From Azoarcus sp. (lineage in GTDB: Bacteria > Pseudomonadota > Gammaproteobacteria > Burkholderiales > Rhodocyclaceae): a DNA stretch of 64,000 bases. Numbering within the stretch: position 1 is the first letter of the stretch; each line of letters starts with the position of its first letter. The notes under the pieces are model-generated. The model did not search any database. It saw nothing but the letters and a program-made list of their open reading frames with translations, and was not told the origin of the DNA. The DNA lies in contig JAUVVG010000005.1 of NCBI GenBank assembly GCA_030604735.1, positions 62,001 through 126,000 on the forward strand, given 5' to 3'. Positions 19,817-29,827 of the stretch are shown one piece after another. The translations under genes were made by a program, and so were the position numbers.

Positions 19817-19922
19817 GCGATCCGCTCGCCGCGTAATCCGGCGGGTTCAGCACGACCCGGCGCGCACCCGACTCCATCGGCGCAATGCCTGACCGAATCC
19901 GCTCTAGCCTGGATCTACCCCC

Positions 19923-20657
19923 ATGATCACTACGAACGTTGCCTCTAGACTGGTTTCCGCAGCGCATGAATTGTCGGACACCGTGGGCGGAATGCGTTTT
20001 TCCGCACCGGTCAGCCATGTCTACAATCCGCTTGACTATGCCGGCGCGGTGCACGACGCCTACATTGCGCGCTATGCCACCGGGCCGCGTCGCGTCGTGT
20101 TCCTGGGGATGAATCCAGGCCCGTTCGGGATGACCCAGACCGGCGTTCCGTTTGGCGAGATCGCCGCGGTGCGTGACTGGATGGCGCTCGCGGGGCCGGT
20201 ACGAAAGCCGGCCGACGAGAATCCCAAGCGCCCGATCGAAGGCTTTCAATGCACCCGTTCCGAGGTTTCCGGCCGGCGCCTGTGGGGTCTTTTCAGTGAG
20301 CGTTTCGGCTCGGCCGAGGCCTTCTTCGCCGATCATTACGTCGCCAACTACTGCCCGTTGGTGTTTCTCGACGGCGCACGCAACCTGACCCCGGACAAGC
20401 TGCCGGCGTCGGAGCAGGGGCCGCTGCTCGAAGCCTGCGACCGCCATTTGCGCCAACTGGTCGAGACTCTGCGACCCGAGTGGCTGATCGGCGTCGGCGC
20501 CTGGGCCGAGAACCGGGCAATCGGCGCGATCGGAAAGGATGCCGGCATACACATAGGTCGCGTGCTCCATCCCAGCCCAGCCAGCCCGGCAGCCAACCGT
20601 GGCTGGTCTGAAGCCGCAACACGGCAGCTTCTGGCGCTGGGGGTCTGGCGCGACTGA
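19923..20657 (+). CDS. SMUG-type single-strand-selective uracil-DNA glycosylase
   Basis: A 244-residue protein of the uracil-DNA glycosylase superfamily, most like SMUG1. The active-site loop is VFLGMNPGPFGMTQTGVPFGE (about residues 60-80); the second motif is the histidine loop VLHPSPASPAANRGW. YNPLDYAG and NYCPLVFLDG match family segments that contact the base. The expected role is removal of uracil and related damaged bases in base-excision repair. The SMUG1-like group is scattered in bacteria. The gene stands alone. Confidence 0.85.
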   Translation: MITTNVASRLVSAAHELSDTVGGMRFSAPVSHVYNPLDYAGAVHDAYIARYATGPRRVVFLGMNPGPFGMTQTGVPFGEIAAVRDWMALAGPVRKPADENPKRPIEGFQCTRSEVSGRRLWGLFSERFGSAEAFFADHYVANYCPLVFLDGARNLTPDKLPASEQGPLLEACDRHLRQLVETLRPEWLIGVGAWAENRAIGAIGKDAGIHIGRVLHPSPASPAANRGWSEAATRQLLALGVWRD

Positions 20658-21043
20658 CAGGGGCCGACCGACCAGCAAACCCGGACATCACGCTTGAAGG
20701 CTTCTAGCGGTGCCGGGATGCTTGTGAAAGCTGACGTTTCTGCCTGCGCGGGCACACTGGGCCCATGATGTACCCGACTGCCCGCCCCATTGCGGTTTCT
20801 ACTGGCACGGGTATTCCGGCCCTCGATTATCCTGACACCTTTCGGGTTGAGCTTGTCGAAGCCCGAAAGGTGTCAGCACGCCCTTCGACAGGGCCAGCGG
20901 ATTTCATGAGCCGGGGCAATACCTTGAATTGTCGGGATGACTGAGCATGCGCGGCTTGCTATAATTCATAATTATAAACCCATCGCGGGACCGGACGGTT
21001 ACAGGCAAGTCACCAGATCCCGCCTCACCAGGCGATCGTCGAC
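20658..21043. other. intergenic region with inverted repeat
   Basis: 386 bases between the glycosylase and carbonic anhydrase genes. The main visible element is the perfect inverted repeat at 20832-20876; the nearby text CCCTTCGACAGGGCCAGCGG repeats part of its theme. No convincing reading frame. An AT-rich stretch (about 20955-20980) before the carbonic anhydrase may hold its promoter. Confidence 0.5.
20832..20876. repeat. perfect 15-bp inverted repeat (REP-like)
   Basis: Left arm CTGACACCTTTCGGG (20832-20846) and right arm CCCGAAAGGTGTCAG (20862-20876) are perfect complements around the 15-base loop TTGAGCTTGTCGAAG. The loop text (GAGCTTGTCGAAG) is the core of a short intergenic repeat that I recall from many proteobacterial genomes. 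It can also act as a terminator stem for the glycosylase gene. Confidence 0.75.
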
Positions 21044-21697
21044 ATGCAGGATTACTACCAACTCTTCGAGAACAACCGCAACTGGTCGGCCCGCAAACAC
21101 GAGGAAGACCCCGAGTTCTTCAGCCGCCTGCTCAATCAGCAGTCGCCGAAGTATCTCTGGATTGGCTGTTCCGACAGCCGGGTGCCGGCCAACCAGATCG
21201 TGAGCCTCGCCCCCGGCGAGATCTTCGTGCATCGCAATGTGGCCAACCAGGTGGTGCACACCGATCTCAACGCCTTGTCGGTGATCCAGTATGCGGTCGA
21301 TGCGCTCAGGGTGAAGCACATTCTCGTCGTGGGCCACTACGGCTGCGGTGGGGTCAAGGCGGCGCTGAACAATAATCGCATAGGCCTGATCGACAACTGG
21401 CTGCGCCATGTGCAGGACATACGGGACCGGCATGAAGCCGCCCTGGACGCCATCGAGGATCCCGGCCTGCGGCTGGACCGGTTGTGCGAGCTGAACGTGA
21501 TGCAGCAGGTGGTCAACGTCTGCCAGAGCTCGGTGCTGCAGGAAGCCTGGCTGCGGGGACAACAGGTCCGGGTGCATGGCTGGGTGTACGACCTGGCCGA
21601 CGGGCTGATCCGTGACCTCGAAGTCAGTGCCGGCTGCAAGGAGGAGGTCATGGAGCGCTTCCAGGGAGCGCTCGCCCGCAGCCATAGGGGTCTGTAG
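21044..21697 (+). CDS. can: beta-class carbonic anhydrase
   Basis: A 217-residue zinc enzyme that interconverts CO2 and bicarbonate. Zinc ligands are visible: Cys in WIGCSDSRVPANQI, and His and Cys in VVGHYGCGGVKAAL; the catalytic Asp-Arg dyad is in CSDSR. HRNVANQVVHTDLNALSVIQYAV is also conserved. It resembles E. coli Can in length and order. There is no signal peptide, so it is cytoplasmic. It is followed 90 bases later by the ROK kinase gene with no obvious functional link. Confidence 0.94.
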   Translation: MQDYYQLFENNRNWSARKHEEDPEFFSRLLNQQSPKYLWIGCSDSRVPANQIVSLAPGEIFVHRNVANQVVHTDLNALSVIQYAVDALRVKHILVVGHYGCGGVKAALNNNRIGLIDNWLRHVQDIRDRHEAALDAIEDPGLRLDRLCELNVMQQVVNVCQSSVLQEAWLRGQQVRVHGWVYDLADGLIRDLEVSAGCKEEVMERFQGALARSHRGL

Positions 21698-21787
21698 GAA
21701 GCCCACGATCGTGGAAACCTCTGCTGATCGCTTGAAGCCTTGCTTGCGCATGCCGATCAACTCCGACCCTTCTACCGTGCCAGGATG

Positions 21788-22750
21788 ATGCGCATCGGCA
21801 TAGACCTTGGCGGAACCAAAATCGAGATCGCGGTGCTCGATGACGACAACGCGATCCGGCTCAGACGGCGTGTGCCGACCCCGGAAGGTGACTATGCCGC
21901 CACGCTCGACCTCATCACGACCCTGGTCGCCACTGCCGAGGCCGAGCTCGGCGCCCGCTGCAGCGTCGGCATCGGCACGCCCGGATCGCTGTCGCCACTG
22001 ACCGGACTGGTCCGCAACGCCAACTCGACCTGTCTCAACGGCCAGCCGCTGCTGGCCGACCTGTCCGGACGTCTCGACCGGGAAGTACGAATCGCCAACG
22101 ATGCGAACTGCCTCGCGTTGTCCGAAGCCACCGATGGGGCGGCGGCCGGGGCCAGCGTGGTATTCGCAGTCATCCTAGGCACCGGGGTCGGTGGTGGCAT
22201 CGTCGTCGAGGGTCGCCTGCTGCAGGGCATGAACCTGATCGCGGGTGAGTGGGGGCACAATCCGCTTCCTGCAGAGGAGGCGCCACTTTTCGCACCGGAC
22301 GGTTCGAGCGCCGCCACAGTCGCACCCTCGCCTTGCTATTGCGGGCGCACCGGCTGCATCGAGACGAGGCTGTCCGGCCCGGGCATGGCGGCCGAACACG
22401 CGGCACTGACAGGGGCACTGACAGGCCAGACCCTGACCCCCGCAGAGATCGCAGCGCACGCCGAAGCAGGGGATGCCCTGTGCGAGGCCACGATGAGACG
22501 CTATGAGAGCAGGCTTGCGCGTGCGCTGGCCACGGTCATCAACCTGCTCGATCCGGATGTGATCGTACTCGGCGGCGGTCTGAGCCGTTTGCAGCGCCTG
22601 TACCGCAACGTGCCCGAACAATGGGTGCCGCATGTCTTCTCGGATGTGGTCCGCACCCGGCTGCGCCAGAGCCTGCATGGCGACTCTTCCGGCGTGCGCG
22701 GGGCGGCCTGGTTGTGGCCGGCGGGCGCGAGCGAAGCTCGACAGCGCTGA
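21788..22750 (+). CDS. ROK family sugar kinase (fructokinase-like)
   Basis: A 320-residue kinase from the ATG at 21788 (CAGG just upstream; an ATG at 21785 is one codon earlier). The ATP-binding loop is MRIGIDLGGTKIEIAVLDDD, the ROK/sugar region is LGTGVGGGIVVEGRLLQGMNLIAGEWGHNPL with the catalytic Asp in IANDANCLALSEA, and the structural zinc motif is CYCGRTGCIETRLSGPG. It most resembles Mak-type fructokinases of Proteobacteria, but substrate choice among hexoses cannot be read from sequence. It converges on priA. Confidence 0.88.
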   Translation: MRIGIDLGGTKIEIAVLDDDNAIRLRRRVPTPEGDYAATLDLITTLVATAEAELGARCSVGIGTPGSLSPLTGLVRNANSTCLNGQPLLADLSGRLDREVRIANDANCLALSEATDGAAAGASVVFAVILGTGVGGGIVVEGRLLQGMNLIAGEWGHNPLPAEEAPLFAPDGSSAATVAPSPCYCGRTGCIETRLSGPGMAAEHAALTGALTGQTLTPAEIAAHAEAGDALCEATMRRYESRLARALATVINLLDPDVIVLGGGLSRLQRLYRNVPEQWVPHVFSDVVRTRLRQSLHGDSSGVRGAAWLWPAGASEARQR

Positions 22751-22865
22751 CACCCCTGGGCCTCTCCATGGTCCACAACCGATTGCCCTGGCCGGCTGGC
22801 GCCCCTCTTGTTGCTGCAGTACAGGCCGTTCGGTGTCTGACAAAGCCTCCATCCCTCCAGGGCGC

Positions 22866-25052
22866 CTAGACCTCCAGCGGATCGATGTCGATCTGCCAGC
22901 GCAGGTCTCGTGGCAGCCGCTGAGCCCGCAGGATGGGCAACCAGGCGGCGACGAAGGACTGCAGGGCCTTGCGCTGGTCCGCCTCGACCAAAAGCTGCGC
23001 ACGCTCCCGGCGAGCCAGGCGGGTCAGGCGCATCGGGACCGCATCGAAGACCCTGAGGCCCTCGGGTGCGATCTCGAGCGCCAGCCGCCGTGCATGGGTC
23101 AGAAAACGCTCGGCATCCTCCAGCATCGGCGCATCCGCCCGCAGCATCGCCTGAAAGGTGTGGGGCGGAAAGCCCGCCTGCTTGCGCTCGTCGAGCTCGC
23201 GCGCAGCGAAACGGTCGAAGTCGTGCTCTACCAGACAGCGGTAGAGCGGATGATCAGGGTGTTCGGTCTGGATCAAGACTTCGCCGGCAAGATGGCCACG
23301 ACCGGCCCGGCCACCGACCTGCATCAACTGCTGGAAGAGGCGCTCCGGTGCCCTGAAATCGGCCGCATGCAACGAGGCATCGGCGCCGATCACCCCGACC
23401 AGGGTCAGGTTGGGAAAATCATGGCCCTTGGCCATCATCTGGGTGCCGACCAGGATGTCGGCCTCGCCGTTGGCGATCCGTGCCAGCAAGCTCTCCCACT
23501 GCGGGCGGGAGCGGGCCGAGTCGCGGTCTACCCGCAACACCGTCGCGTCCGGAAACATCTCCTGCAGGCGGGCTTCGACCCGCTGGGTGCCCCGACCGAA
23601 CGGCTGGATGTCCTGGTTGCCGCAGGACGGACAAGCCGGCGGAATCGGCCCATCGCAGCCGCAATGGTGGCAGCGCAGGCGTCGATCGACCAGATGCACG
23701 ACCAGGTTGGCCGAGCAATGCGGACAATGGCTGATCCAGCCGCAGGCAGGGCAGGACAGCACCGGCGCATAGCCGCGCCGGTTCAGGAAGACCAGACTCT
23801 GCTCCTTGCGCGTAAGGCGCGCCTCGATCGCCGCGCGCAGACCGGGGCTGATCCCCTCGTCCAGCCGTATGCGCCGGGTGTCGACGCAGCGGACCTTGGG
23901 CAGGACTTCCGACACCGCGCGGGAAGTCAGCCTGACGCTGCGATAGCGTCCGCTGCGGGCGTGCAGCCAGCTTTCCAGAGAGGGGGTCGCCGACCCCAGA
24001 ACCACGGGAACCTTCCGCTGGCGGGCACGCCAGATCGCGACGTCGCGCGCCGAGTAACGCAAGCCCTCCTGTTGCTTGTAAGAGGCGTCATGCTCCTCAT
24101 CGACCAGGATCAGCCCCAGTCGCGGCAGGGGCGTGAACACCGACAGCCGGGTACCGAGCACGATGTCGGCCGCGCCCTCCAGCGCTTGTACGAAGCCACG
24201 CGAGCGTGCGCCCTCGGACTGGGCCGAATGCAGGCTGACGATATGGGCGGCCGGAAAACGGGTCTGCACCCGCGACTCGAGCTGGGGCGTCAGCGCGATC
24301 TCTGGCACCAGCATCAAGACCTGCTCGCGCCGGGTCAAGGCCTGCTCGGCCAGGCGCAGATAGACCTCGGTCTTGCCGCTACCGGTGACGCCTTGCAGCA
24401 ACCAGCAGCAGTAGCCGGGCGCCACCTGCCCGATCTCATCCAACACCTGCTGCTGCTCCAGGGTCAGCCGAGGACGGCCGGAACCGATCTCGGCCGGGTC
24501 GCTGCATTCTACCGGCTCCAACCAGCCCCGCTTGAGCGCATCGCCAAGCGCCTGGCCATGGGTCGATGCCCTGACCCGCTTGCGCCGCAGCGGTCCGCTC
24601 GCAGCAAGCGCCCGTAGCAGGGCCAGCGCGCGGCTCTCGCGTCGTACCTCGTCCAGCGCAGCCCGTCCGGCCGGAGACAAGTCGATCAAGGGGTCCTCCG
24701 CTTCGGCGCTGACCATGTCGGCCCGGCGCAAACCCGGGGGCAGGGCCAGCGCGATCACCTCGCCCAGGGGCGCATGGTAATAGGTCGAAACGAAGCCGAC
24801 CAGATCCAACCAGTCGGCGGGAAGCGGGGAGAGCTCGCGCTGGATATGAACGACATCCTTCATGCGCGCGGGATCGATATCGGAATGCTCCGGCAGGGCG
24901 ACGATCACCCCGACCTTTTGCCCCTTGCCGAACGGGACCCTGACACAGCGTCCCAGATCGGAATCGCTAGCATCGAATCCTTTGTAATCAAATAGTTGCG
25001 GGATCGGCACCGGCAGCGCAACCCGGATGACACGACGCCCGGAATCCTCCAT
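22866..25052 (-). CDS. priA: primosomal replication-restart helicase PriA
   Basis: A 728-residue superfamily-2 helicase that reloads the replisome at stalled forks. The N-terminal 3'-DNA-binding domain starts VIRVALPVPIPQLFDYKG. Walker A is LQGVTGSGKTEVYL and the box II segment is LILVDEEHDASYKQQEGLRYSARD. The zinc-binding insertion (CPACGWISHCPHC ... LRCHHCG ... CPSCG) has the expected paired cysteines, and GTQMMAKGHDFPNLTLVG is helicase motif V. Length matches the family. Divergent from a 555-base AT-rich region shared with hemE. Confidence 0.95.
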   Translation of the reverse strand: MEDSGRRVIRVALPVPIPQLFDYKGFDASDSDLGRCVRVPFGKGQKVGVIVALPEHSDIDPARMKDVVHIQRELSPLPADWLDLVGFVSTYYHAPLGEVIALALPPGLRRADMVSAEAEDPLIDLSPAGRAALDEVRRESRALALLRALAASGPLRRKRVRASTHGQALGDALKRGWLEPVECSDPAEIGSGRPRLTLEQQQVLDEIGQVAPGYCCWLLQGVTGSGKTEVYLRLAEQALTRREQVLMLVPEIALTPQLESRVQTRFPAAHIVSLHSAQSEGARSRGFVQALEGAADIVLGTRLSVFTPLPRLGLILVDEEHDASYKQQEGLRYSARDVAIWRARQRKVPVVLGSATPSLESWLHARSGRYRSVRLTSRAVSEVLPKVRCVDTRRIRLDEGISPGLRAAIEARLTRKEQSLVFLNRRGYAPVLSCPACGWISHCPHCSANLVVHLVDRRLRCHHCGCDGPIPPACPSCGNQDIQPFGRGTQRVEARLQEMFPDATVLRVDRDSARSRPQWESLLARIANGEADILVGTQMMAKGHDFPNLTLVGVIGADASLHAADFRAPERLFQQLMQVGGRAGRGHLAGEVLIQTEHPDHPLYRCLVEHDFDRFAARELDERKQAGFPPHTFQAMLRADAPMLEDAERFLTHARRLALEIAPEGLRVFDAVPMRLTRLARRERAQLLVEADQRKALQSFVAAWLPILRAQRLPRDLRWQIDIDPLEV

Positions 25053-25607
25053 TTGTCACATATCCTTATATTTCAACATCTTGCCCCACTTTTGTGAGAA
25101 CAAGAATCGCAATGCGGACTAAGGTATTGCCGTAGAACCGCTTGTAGGCTTGTCCACATTATCTGTGGATAAGTATGTGGGCAGCTTGGGTGAAATGCGT
25201 TCAAACGCCCGTAACACAAGCACTTCTGTCACTTTGCCTTAACAATAGGCATTTTTAAATTCTTTATAAATCAATGCCTTGCAAATATCGTATTGCGATG
25301 CCGCATTTTCCACCCACTTGAAAACCTGGAACGCCCTCGTGTGCATAAGTCAAGCCTGTTGAAGCAGATTTAAGGCTTGACAACACCTTCAGTGACAAGG
25401 GGATCCCGAGCGGGAGTCAACACGCTGGTCGCACTGCACCCGCCTCAGCCATACGGGAAAAGCATGGCTAGGCATTTCGCGCAAAGCCTGGTTACCGCCG
25501 GTCGCCTGAGCCTGACGGAAAGCCATCGCGGGAAATCGGGTAACCAAGGCGAGCCCCCCGACCAGGACCCGCCACAAGAGGTTAATGGCCGGGCCCATGG
25601 AGCGGCG
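25053..25607. other. AT-rich priA-hemE intergenic region with DnaA-box-like sites
   Basis: No credible gene in 555 bases. The first 330 bases are much more AT-rich than the surroundings, with an AT-only-like stretch at about 25249-25272. Sites resembling DnaA boxes are TTGTCCACA (25150-25158), a perfect box in reverse TGTGGATAA (25164-25172) and TGTGCATAA (25340-25348). It must hold the priA promoter. The hemE side (25380-25607) is GC-rich and featureless. Confidence 0.5.
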
Positions 25608-26678
25608 TCAGCCCGCGCTGCGCAATGTCCTGCTGTGCGCATGTACCGTGTCCACCAGCACTGAAACCGATTCGGGCGGGGTGAACTGGGAGATGCCATG
25701 ACCGAGATTGAACACATGGCCGGGATGCGCGCCAAACGCGTCGAGTACCTGCCGTGCCTCGGCCGCGACGACTTCGGGCGGCGCGAAGAGCACATTGGGA
25801 TCGAGGTTGCCCTGAAGCGCGACCTTGTCGCCCACCAGCGCGCGGGCCCGTCCTATGTCCATCGTCCAGTCCAGCCCGACCGCATCGCTGCCGATCGCGG
25901 CGATGCTCTCCAGCCACAATCCGCCCCCCTTGGTGAAGACGATGCTCGGCACCCGGCGGTCGTCGTTCTCCTTGATCAGGCCGTCGACCACCCGTTTCAG
26001 ATAGGGCAGCGAGAAGGTGTGATAGGCCGCTTCGGAGAGCACGCCACCCCACGAGTCGAACACCATCGCGGCCTGGGCACCGGCTTCGATCTGGGCGTTC
26101 AGATACGCGGTCACGGCATCGGCGGTCACGCTCAGGATATGATGCATCAGATCCGGACGGCTGTAGGCCAGGCTCTTGACCTTGCGGTAGTCGGACGAGG
26201 AGCCACCCTCGACCATGTAGCAGGCCAGCGTCCATGGGCTGCCGGAAAAGCCGATCAAGGGCACACTGCCGTCCAGCGCCTTGCGGATCTCCGACACCGC
26301 ATCCATCACGTACTGCAACTCGGCATGCGGATCCGGCGCGGTCAGGTTTCGGATCTCCCACTCGTCCTTGAGCGGCCGCTCGAAGCGCGGCCCTTCGCCC
26401 TCGGCGAAATACAGCCCCAGGCCCATCGCGTCCGGTACGGTCAGGATGTCCGAGAACAAGATGGCCGCGTCCAGATCGTAACGGGCGAGCGGCTGCAGCG
26501 TGACCTCGCAGGCCAGGTCCTTGTTCTTGCACAGATCGAGGAAGCTCCCGGCGCGGCGCCGGGTTTCGCAGTACTCGGGCAGATAGCGGCCCGCCTGGCG
26601 CATCAGCCAGATCGGTGTGTATTCGGTCGGCTCACGCATCAGCGCGCGCAGGAAGGTGTCGTTGACGAGACGGCTCAC
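25608..26678 (-). CDS. hemE: uroporphyrinogen decarboxylase
   Basis: A 356-residue enzyme that converts uroporphyrinogen III to coproporphyrinogen III in haem synthesis. Family signatures are [19 protein letters not shown] (near the N-terminus) and [17 protein letters not shown]; the substrate-binding Asp is in [17 protein letters not shown] chose the GTG at 26678: AAAGGATC lies 8 bases upstream and the sequence [17 protein letters not shown] matches the normal HemE start. A frame extends 168 bases further upstream but looks unlike protein. Confidence 0.95.
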   Translation of the reverse strand: MSRLVNDTFLRALMREPTEYTPIWLMRQAGRYLPEYCETRRRAGSFLDLCKNKDLACEVTLQPLARYDLDAAILFSDILTVPDAMGLGLYFAEGEGPRFERPLKDEWEIRNLTAPDPHAELQYVMDAVSEIRKALDGSVPLIGFSGSPWTLACYMVEGGSSSDYRKVKSLAYSRPDLMHHILSVTADAVTAYLNAQIEAGAQAAMVFDSWGGVLSEAAYHTFSLPYLKRVVDGLIKENDDRRVPSIVFTKGGGLWLESIAAIGSDAVGLDWTMDIGRARALVGDKVALQGNLDPNVLFAPPEVVAAEARQVLDAFGAHPGHVFNLGHGISQFTPPESVSVLVDTVHAHSRTLRSAG

Positions 26679-26885
26679 GATGGGATCCTTTGATTTGGCT
26701 TTTCGGTTCAACCCGTGATTATCCCGGTTTTCCGTCGCCCTGCCGACCCCGAACCGACTGCAACGGTCGGCACCCACCTTGGTCCGACCCCCGGACCAGG
26801 CCAGAACGCCCCTGTGCAGCACCCGACCCGCGACCCGCTCCGACACTCCCTCTGCAGGCCACTGGCGCTGCTGGTGCAGCCGGGT

Positions 26886-28343
26886 TCAGCGGCGCCAGAA
26901 CACCGGCGTCAGCACCACCAGCAAGGTGAAGATCTCCAGGCGCCCCAGAATCATCGTGAAGGACAGCACCGACACCTGGAAAACGTTCAGGCCGGCGTAG
27001 TTCTCGGCCGGTCCCACCGCACCCAGGCCCGGACCGGTGTTGTTGATGCAGGCGACCACCGCCGAGAACGCGGTCACTATATCCAGACCCGACGCGGCCA
27101 GCACCAGCGTCAGCGTCACGATGGACACCATGTACATGAAGCTGAAGCCGAGTACCGCATGCAGAATGGTGTCCGACACCGGCTGACCGCCCATGCGCAC
27201 CGGCCTGACCGCGTTCGGATGCAGGGAACGGACGATCTCCCGATAGACCTGCTTGTACAGGATCATCGCACGCATCATCTTGATCCCGCCCCCGGTCGAG
27301 CCCGAGCAGGCGATGAAGCTGCCCAGGAACAGTATCCAGAGCTGCGCGAACATCGGCCACAAGGTGTAGTCGTAAGTCGCCAACCCCAGCGAGGTCGATA
27401 TCGAGACCACATGGAAAGCAACGTAACGCACCGTCGCGGCGAGGTCGGTATGTGCGTTGAACTGCATCAGGTAGACGGTCAGCATCGCCACGCTGAGAAT
27501 CAGCACTCCAAAGAAGAACGGGATTTCCGGGTCGCGAAGATAGGGCCTGGGGCTGCGCCGGACCAGGGCGAGATAGTGGGTGGCGTAGTTCAGGCCGGCG
27601 AGCAGCGCGAACACGATCACGACCATTTCGACCGGAACGCTGTTGAAATGGCCGAGCGAGGCGTCCTTGCTCGAGAACCCGCCCAGCCCGGTGACGGTGA
27701 AGGCGTGGATCAGCGCGTCCCACCCCTCGAGGCCGGCCAACCACAGGCTGATGCCGCAGGCGACGGTGAGCAGGATGTAGGTGATCCACAGCCCCTTCGC
27801 GGTCTCGGTGATGCGCGGAGTCAGGCTGGACTCCTTCATCGGCGTCGGCACCTCGGCCTTGAACAGCTGGCGGCCACCGATTCCGAGCAGCGGCAGGATC
27901 GCGACCACAAGCACGATCACGCCCATGCCCCCGATCCAGTGCATGAAGGTGCGCCAGACATTGATCGACACCGGCATGTCATCCAGGCCGGTCATCACGG
28001 TCGCACCGGTCGCGGTCAGCCCCGACACCGCTTCGAAGTAGGCATAGATGAAGCTCAGCTCGCCGATGTAACTCGTCAGCGGAATCGCGCCGAACAAGGG
28101 CAGAACCGCCCAGGTCGCCGCCACCAGCAGAAAGCCGTCGGGCACGCGCAGGTCGCGGCGCTTGCCGCGGGTCAGCAGCCACAGTACCAGGCCGGCGGTG
28201 AAGGTGATCAGCACCGCAGTATCGAAGGCGATGTGGGCACCGTCTTCGAGGTAGTAGGAGATCGCGATCGGAAAACCCATCAACAGGCCGAAGATCATGA
28301 TGATCAGGCCCATCGCATTCAGAACCGGAAAGTAACTGCGCAT
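26886..28343 (-). CDS. trkH: Trk potassium uptake protein TrkH
   Basis: A 485-residue inner-membrane K+ transporter subunit with about 10-12 hydrophobic segments. Selectivity-filter-type segments with conserved glycines are visible: ATGATVMTGLDDM, TVTGLGGFSSKD, STSLGLATYDYTLWP and NNTGPGLGAVGP. GSFIACSGSTGGGIKMMRA is a typical TrkH loop. It starts 2 bases after the trkA stop, so trkA-trkH is an operon, the normal arrangement for the Trk system where TrkA gates the channel. Confidence 0.95.
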   Translation of the reverse strand: MRSYFPVLNAMGLIIMIFGLLMGFPIAISYYLEDGAHIAFDTAVLITFTAGLVLWLLTRGKRRDLRVPDGFLLVAATWAVLPLFGAIPLTSYIGELSFIYAYFEAVSGLTATGATVMTGLDDMPVSINVWRTFMHWIGGMGVIVLVVAILPLLGIGGRQLFKAEVPTPMKESSLTPRITETAKGLWITYILLTVACGISLWLAGLEGWDALIHAFTVTGLGGFSSKDASLGHFNSVPVEMVVIVFALLAGLNYATHYLALVRRSPRPYLRDPEIPFFFGVLILSVAMLTVYLMQFNAHTDLAATVRYVAFHVVSISTSLGLATYDYTLWPMFAQLWILFLGSFIACSGSTGGGIKMMRAMILYKQVYREIVRSLHPNAVRPVRMGGQPVSDTILHAVLGFSFMYMVSIVTLTLVLAASGLDIVTAFSAVVACINNTGPGLGAVGPAENYAGLNVFQVSVLSFTMILGRLEIFTLLVVLTPVFWRR

Positions 28344-28345
28344 GC

Positions 28346-29749
28346 TCAGAGAAAGGTGAAGCCGACCTGAAACAGCTTCTCGACCTGTCGAACGAGACGC
28401 TTGTGAGTACAGAACACGATCACATGGTCCTCGCTCTGGATCACGATATCGTGGTGCGGCATGATGACCTCGTGCCTGACCACCTTGCCGTCAGCCCGCT
28501 TCTTGTCACGCACGATCCCGCCAATGGTCGCCCCTTTGGGCAGCTGGATCTGGTCTATCGTCTTGCCGACCACCTTGGATTCCTTCTCCGTGCCGTGCGC
28601 GACGATCTCCAGCGCCTCGGCCGCGCCGCGACGCAGGCTATGCACCGCCACCACATCGCCGCGACGCACATGCGCGAGCAGCGTACCGATCGAGATTTGG
28701 GCCGGTGAGATCGCGATGTCGATGGGTCCGCCCTGCACCAGATCGACATAGGACTTGCGGTTGATCAGCGCCAGCGTGCGGCGCGCGCCCATCCGCTTGG
28801 CCAGCGAGGCCGACATGATGTTGTCTTCCTCGTTGTTGGTCAGCGCGACGAAGAGATCGGTCTCGTCTATTCCTTCGTTCTCGAGCAGTTTCTCGTCGGT
28901 GGAGTCGCCCTTCAGCACCAGCGTGTTGTTCAAATGGGTGGCGAGCATGTCGGTGCGCCGTCCGCTCAGCTCGATCAGCTTGACGTTGTAGTCTTCCTCG
29001 ATGGAACGCGCGAGGCGGAAACCAATGTTGCCCCCGCCTGCGATCATGATTCTTCGCATCGGATGGTCGGAGCGGCGCAACTCGCGCATCACCTGACGGA
29101 TATGGACCGAAGCGGCCAGGCAGAACACCTCGTCACCGGGCACGATGACGGTGTCGCCCTCGGGGATGATCGCCTCGCCATTGCGGTAGATCGCCGCGAT
29201 GCGCACTTCGACATTGGGCATGTGGTAACGCAGCGCCTTGAGCGGATGACCGATCAGCGGTCCACCTTCGAAGGCCCTCACGCCGATCAGGCTGACCACG
29301 CCATCGGCGAACTCCAGTACTTGCAAGGCCTCGGGAAACGAGATCAGGCGCTTGATGTGGTCGGTCACGATCTGCTCGGGACAGATCGAGAACCCGACCG
29401 CGAAGTTGTCGTCGTTCAGCAGCTCCGGATAATCGACGAAATCACCGGAACGCAGGCGTGCAATCCGGGTAGGCAGATTGAACAAGGTTTTTGCGACCTT
29501 GCACGCACACAGATTGGTCTGGTCGGACTGGGTCACCGCGATCAGCAGATCGGCGTCGTCGGCCCCGGCCTCCTGCAGCACGTACGGCGACGCGCCGTTG
29601 CCGCAGACGGTACGCACCTCCAGGCGGTCGCGCAGCAGCTCGAGGTATTCCGCACTGGTATCGACCAGCGTGATGTCGTTCGCCTCGGAGACCAGATTCT
29701 CCGCGACCGAAGCGCCGACCTGGCCCGCGCCGAGAATGATTATCTTCAC
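28346..29749 (-). CDS. trkA: Trk system K+ uptake regulatory protein TrkA
   Basis: A 467-residue cytoplasmic protein with two tandem RCK units. The nucleotide-binding loops are IIILGAGQVGASVAENLVSE (residue 3 on) and IMIAGGGNIGFRLARSIEE (about 234 on), with LVDTSAEYLE and LIELSGRRTD as the acidic strand ends. Each half ends in a TrkA-C domain. It binds NAD(H)/ATP and controls TrkH. It lies directly upstream of trkH and downstream of the ntrY-ntrX group on the same strand. Confidence 0.95.
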   Translation of the reverse strand: MKIIILGAGQVGASVAENLVSEANDITLVDTSAEYLELLRDRLEVRTVCGNGASPYVLQEAGADDADLLIAVTQSDQTNLCACKVAKTLFNLPTRIARLRSGDFVDYPELLNDDNFAVGFSICPEQIVTDHIKRLISFPEALQVLEFADGVVSLIGVRAFEGGPLIGHPLKALRYHMPNVEVRIAAIYRNGEAIIPEGDTVIVPGDEVFCLAASVHIRQVMRELRRSDHPMRRIMIAGGGNIGFRLARSIEEDYNVKLIELSGRRTDMLATHLNNTLVLKGDSTDEKLLENEGIDETDLFVALTNNEEDNIMSASLAKRMGARRTLALINRKSYVDLVQGGPIDIAISPAQISIGTLLAHVRRGDVVAVHSLRRGAAEALEIVAHGTEKESKVVGKTIDQIQLPKGATIGGIVRDKKRADGKVVRHEVIMPHHDIVIQSEDHVIVFCTHKRLVRQVEKLFQVGFTFL

Positions 29750-29827
29750 GTATCGTAGGGAGCTGATCCAGAAGCGAGCATTGTACTGGTTGAAGGCACA
29801 ACTGAAACCGGATGTTTCAAAGCGCTG

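Noticed and set aside
25377-25664. Plus-strand reading frame in the priA-hemE gap
   Set aside because: No ribosome site, arginine/proline-rich out-of-frame look, and it overlaps the end of hemE.
26679-26846. N-terminal extension of hemE
   Set aside because: The frame is open to a GTG at 26846 but the extension is unlike HemE, and the GTG at 26678 has a good ribosome site.
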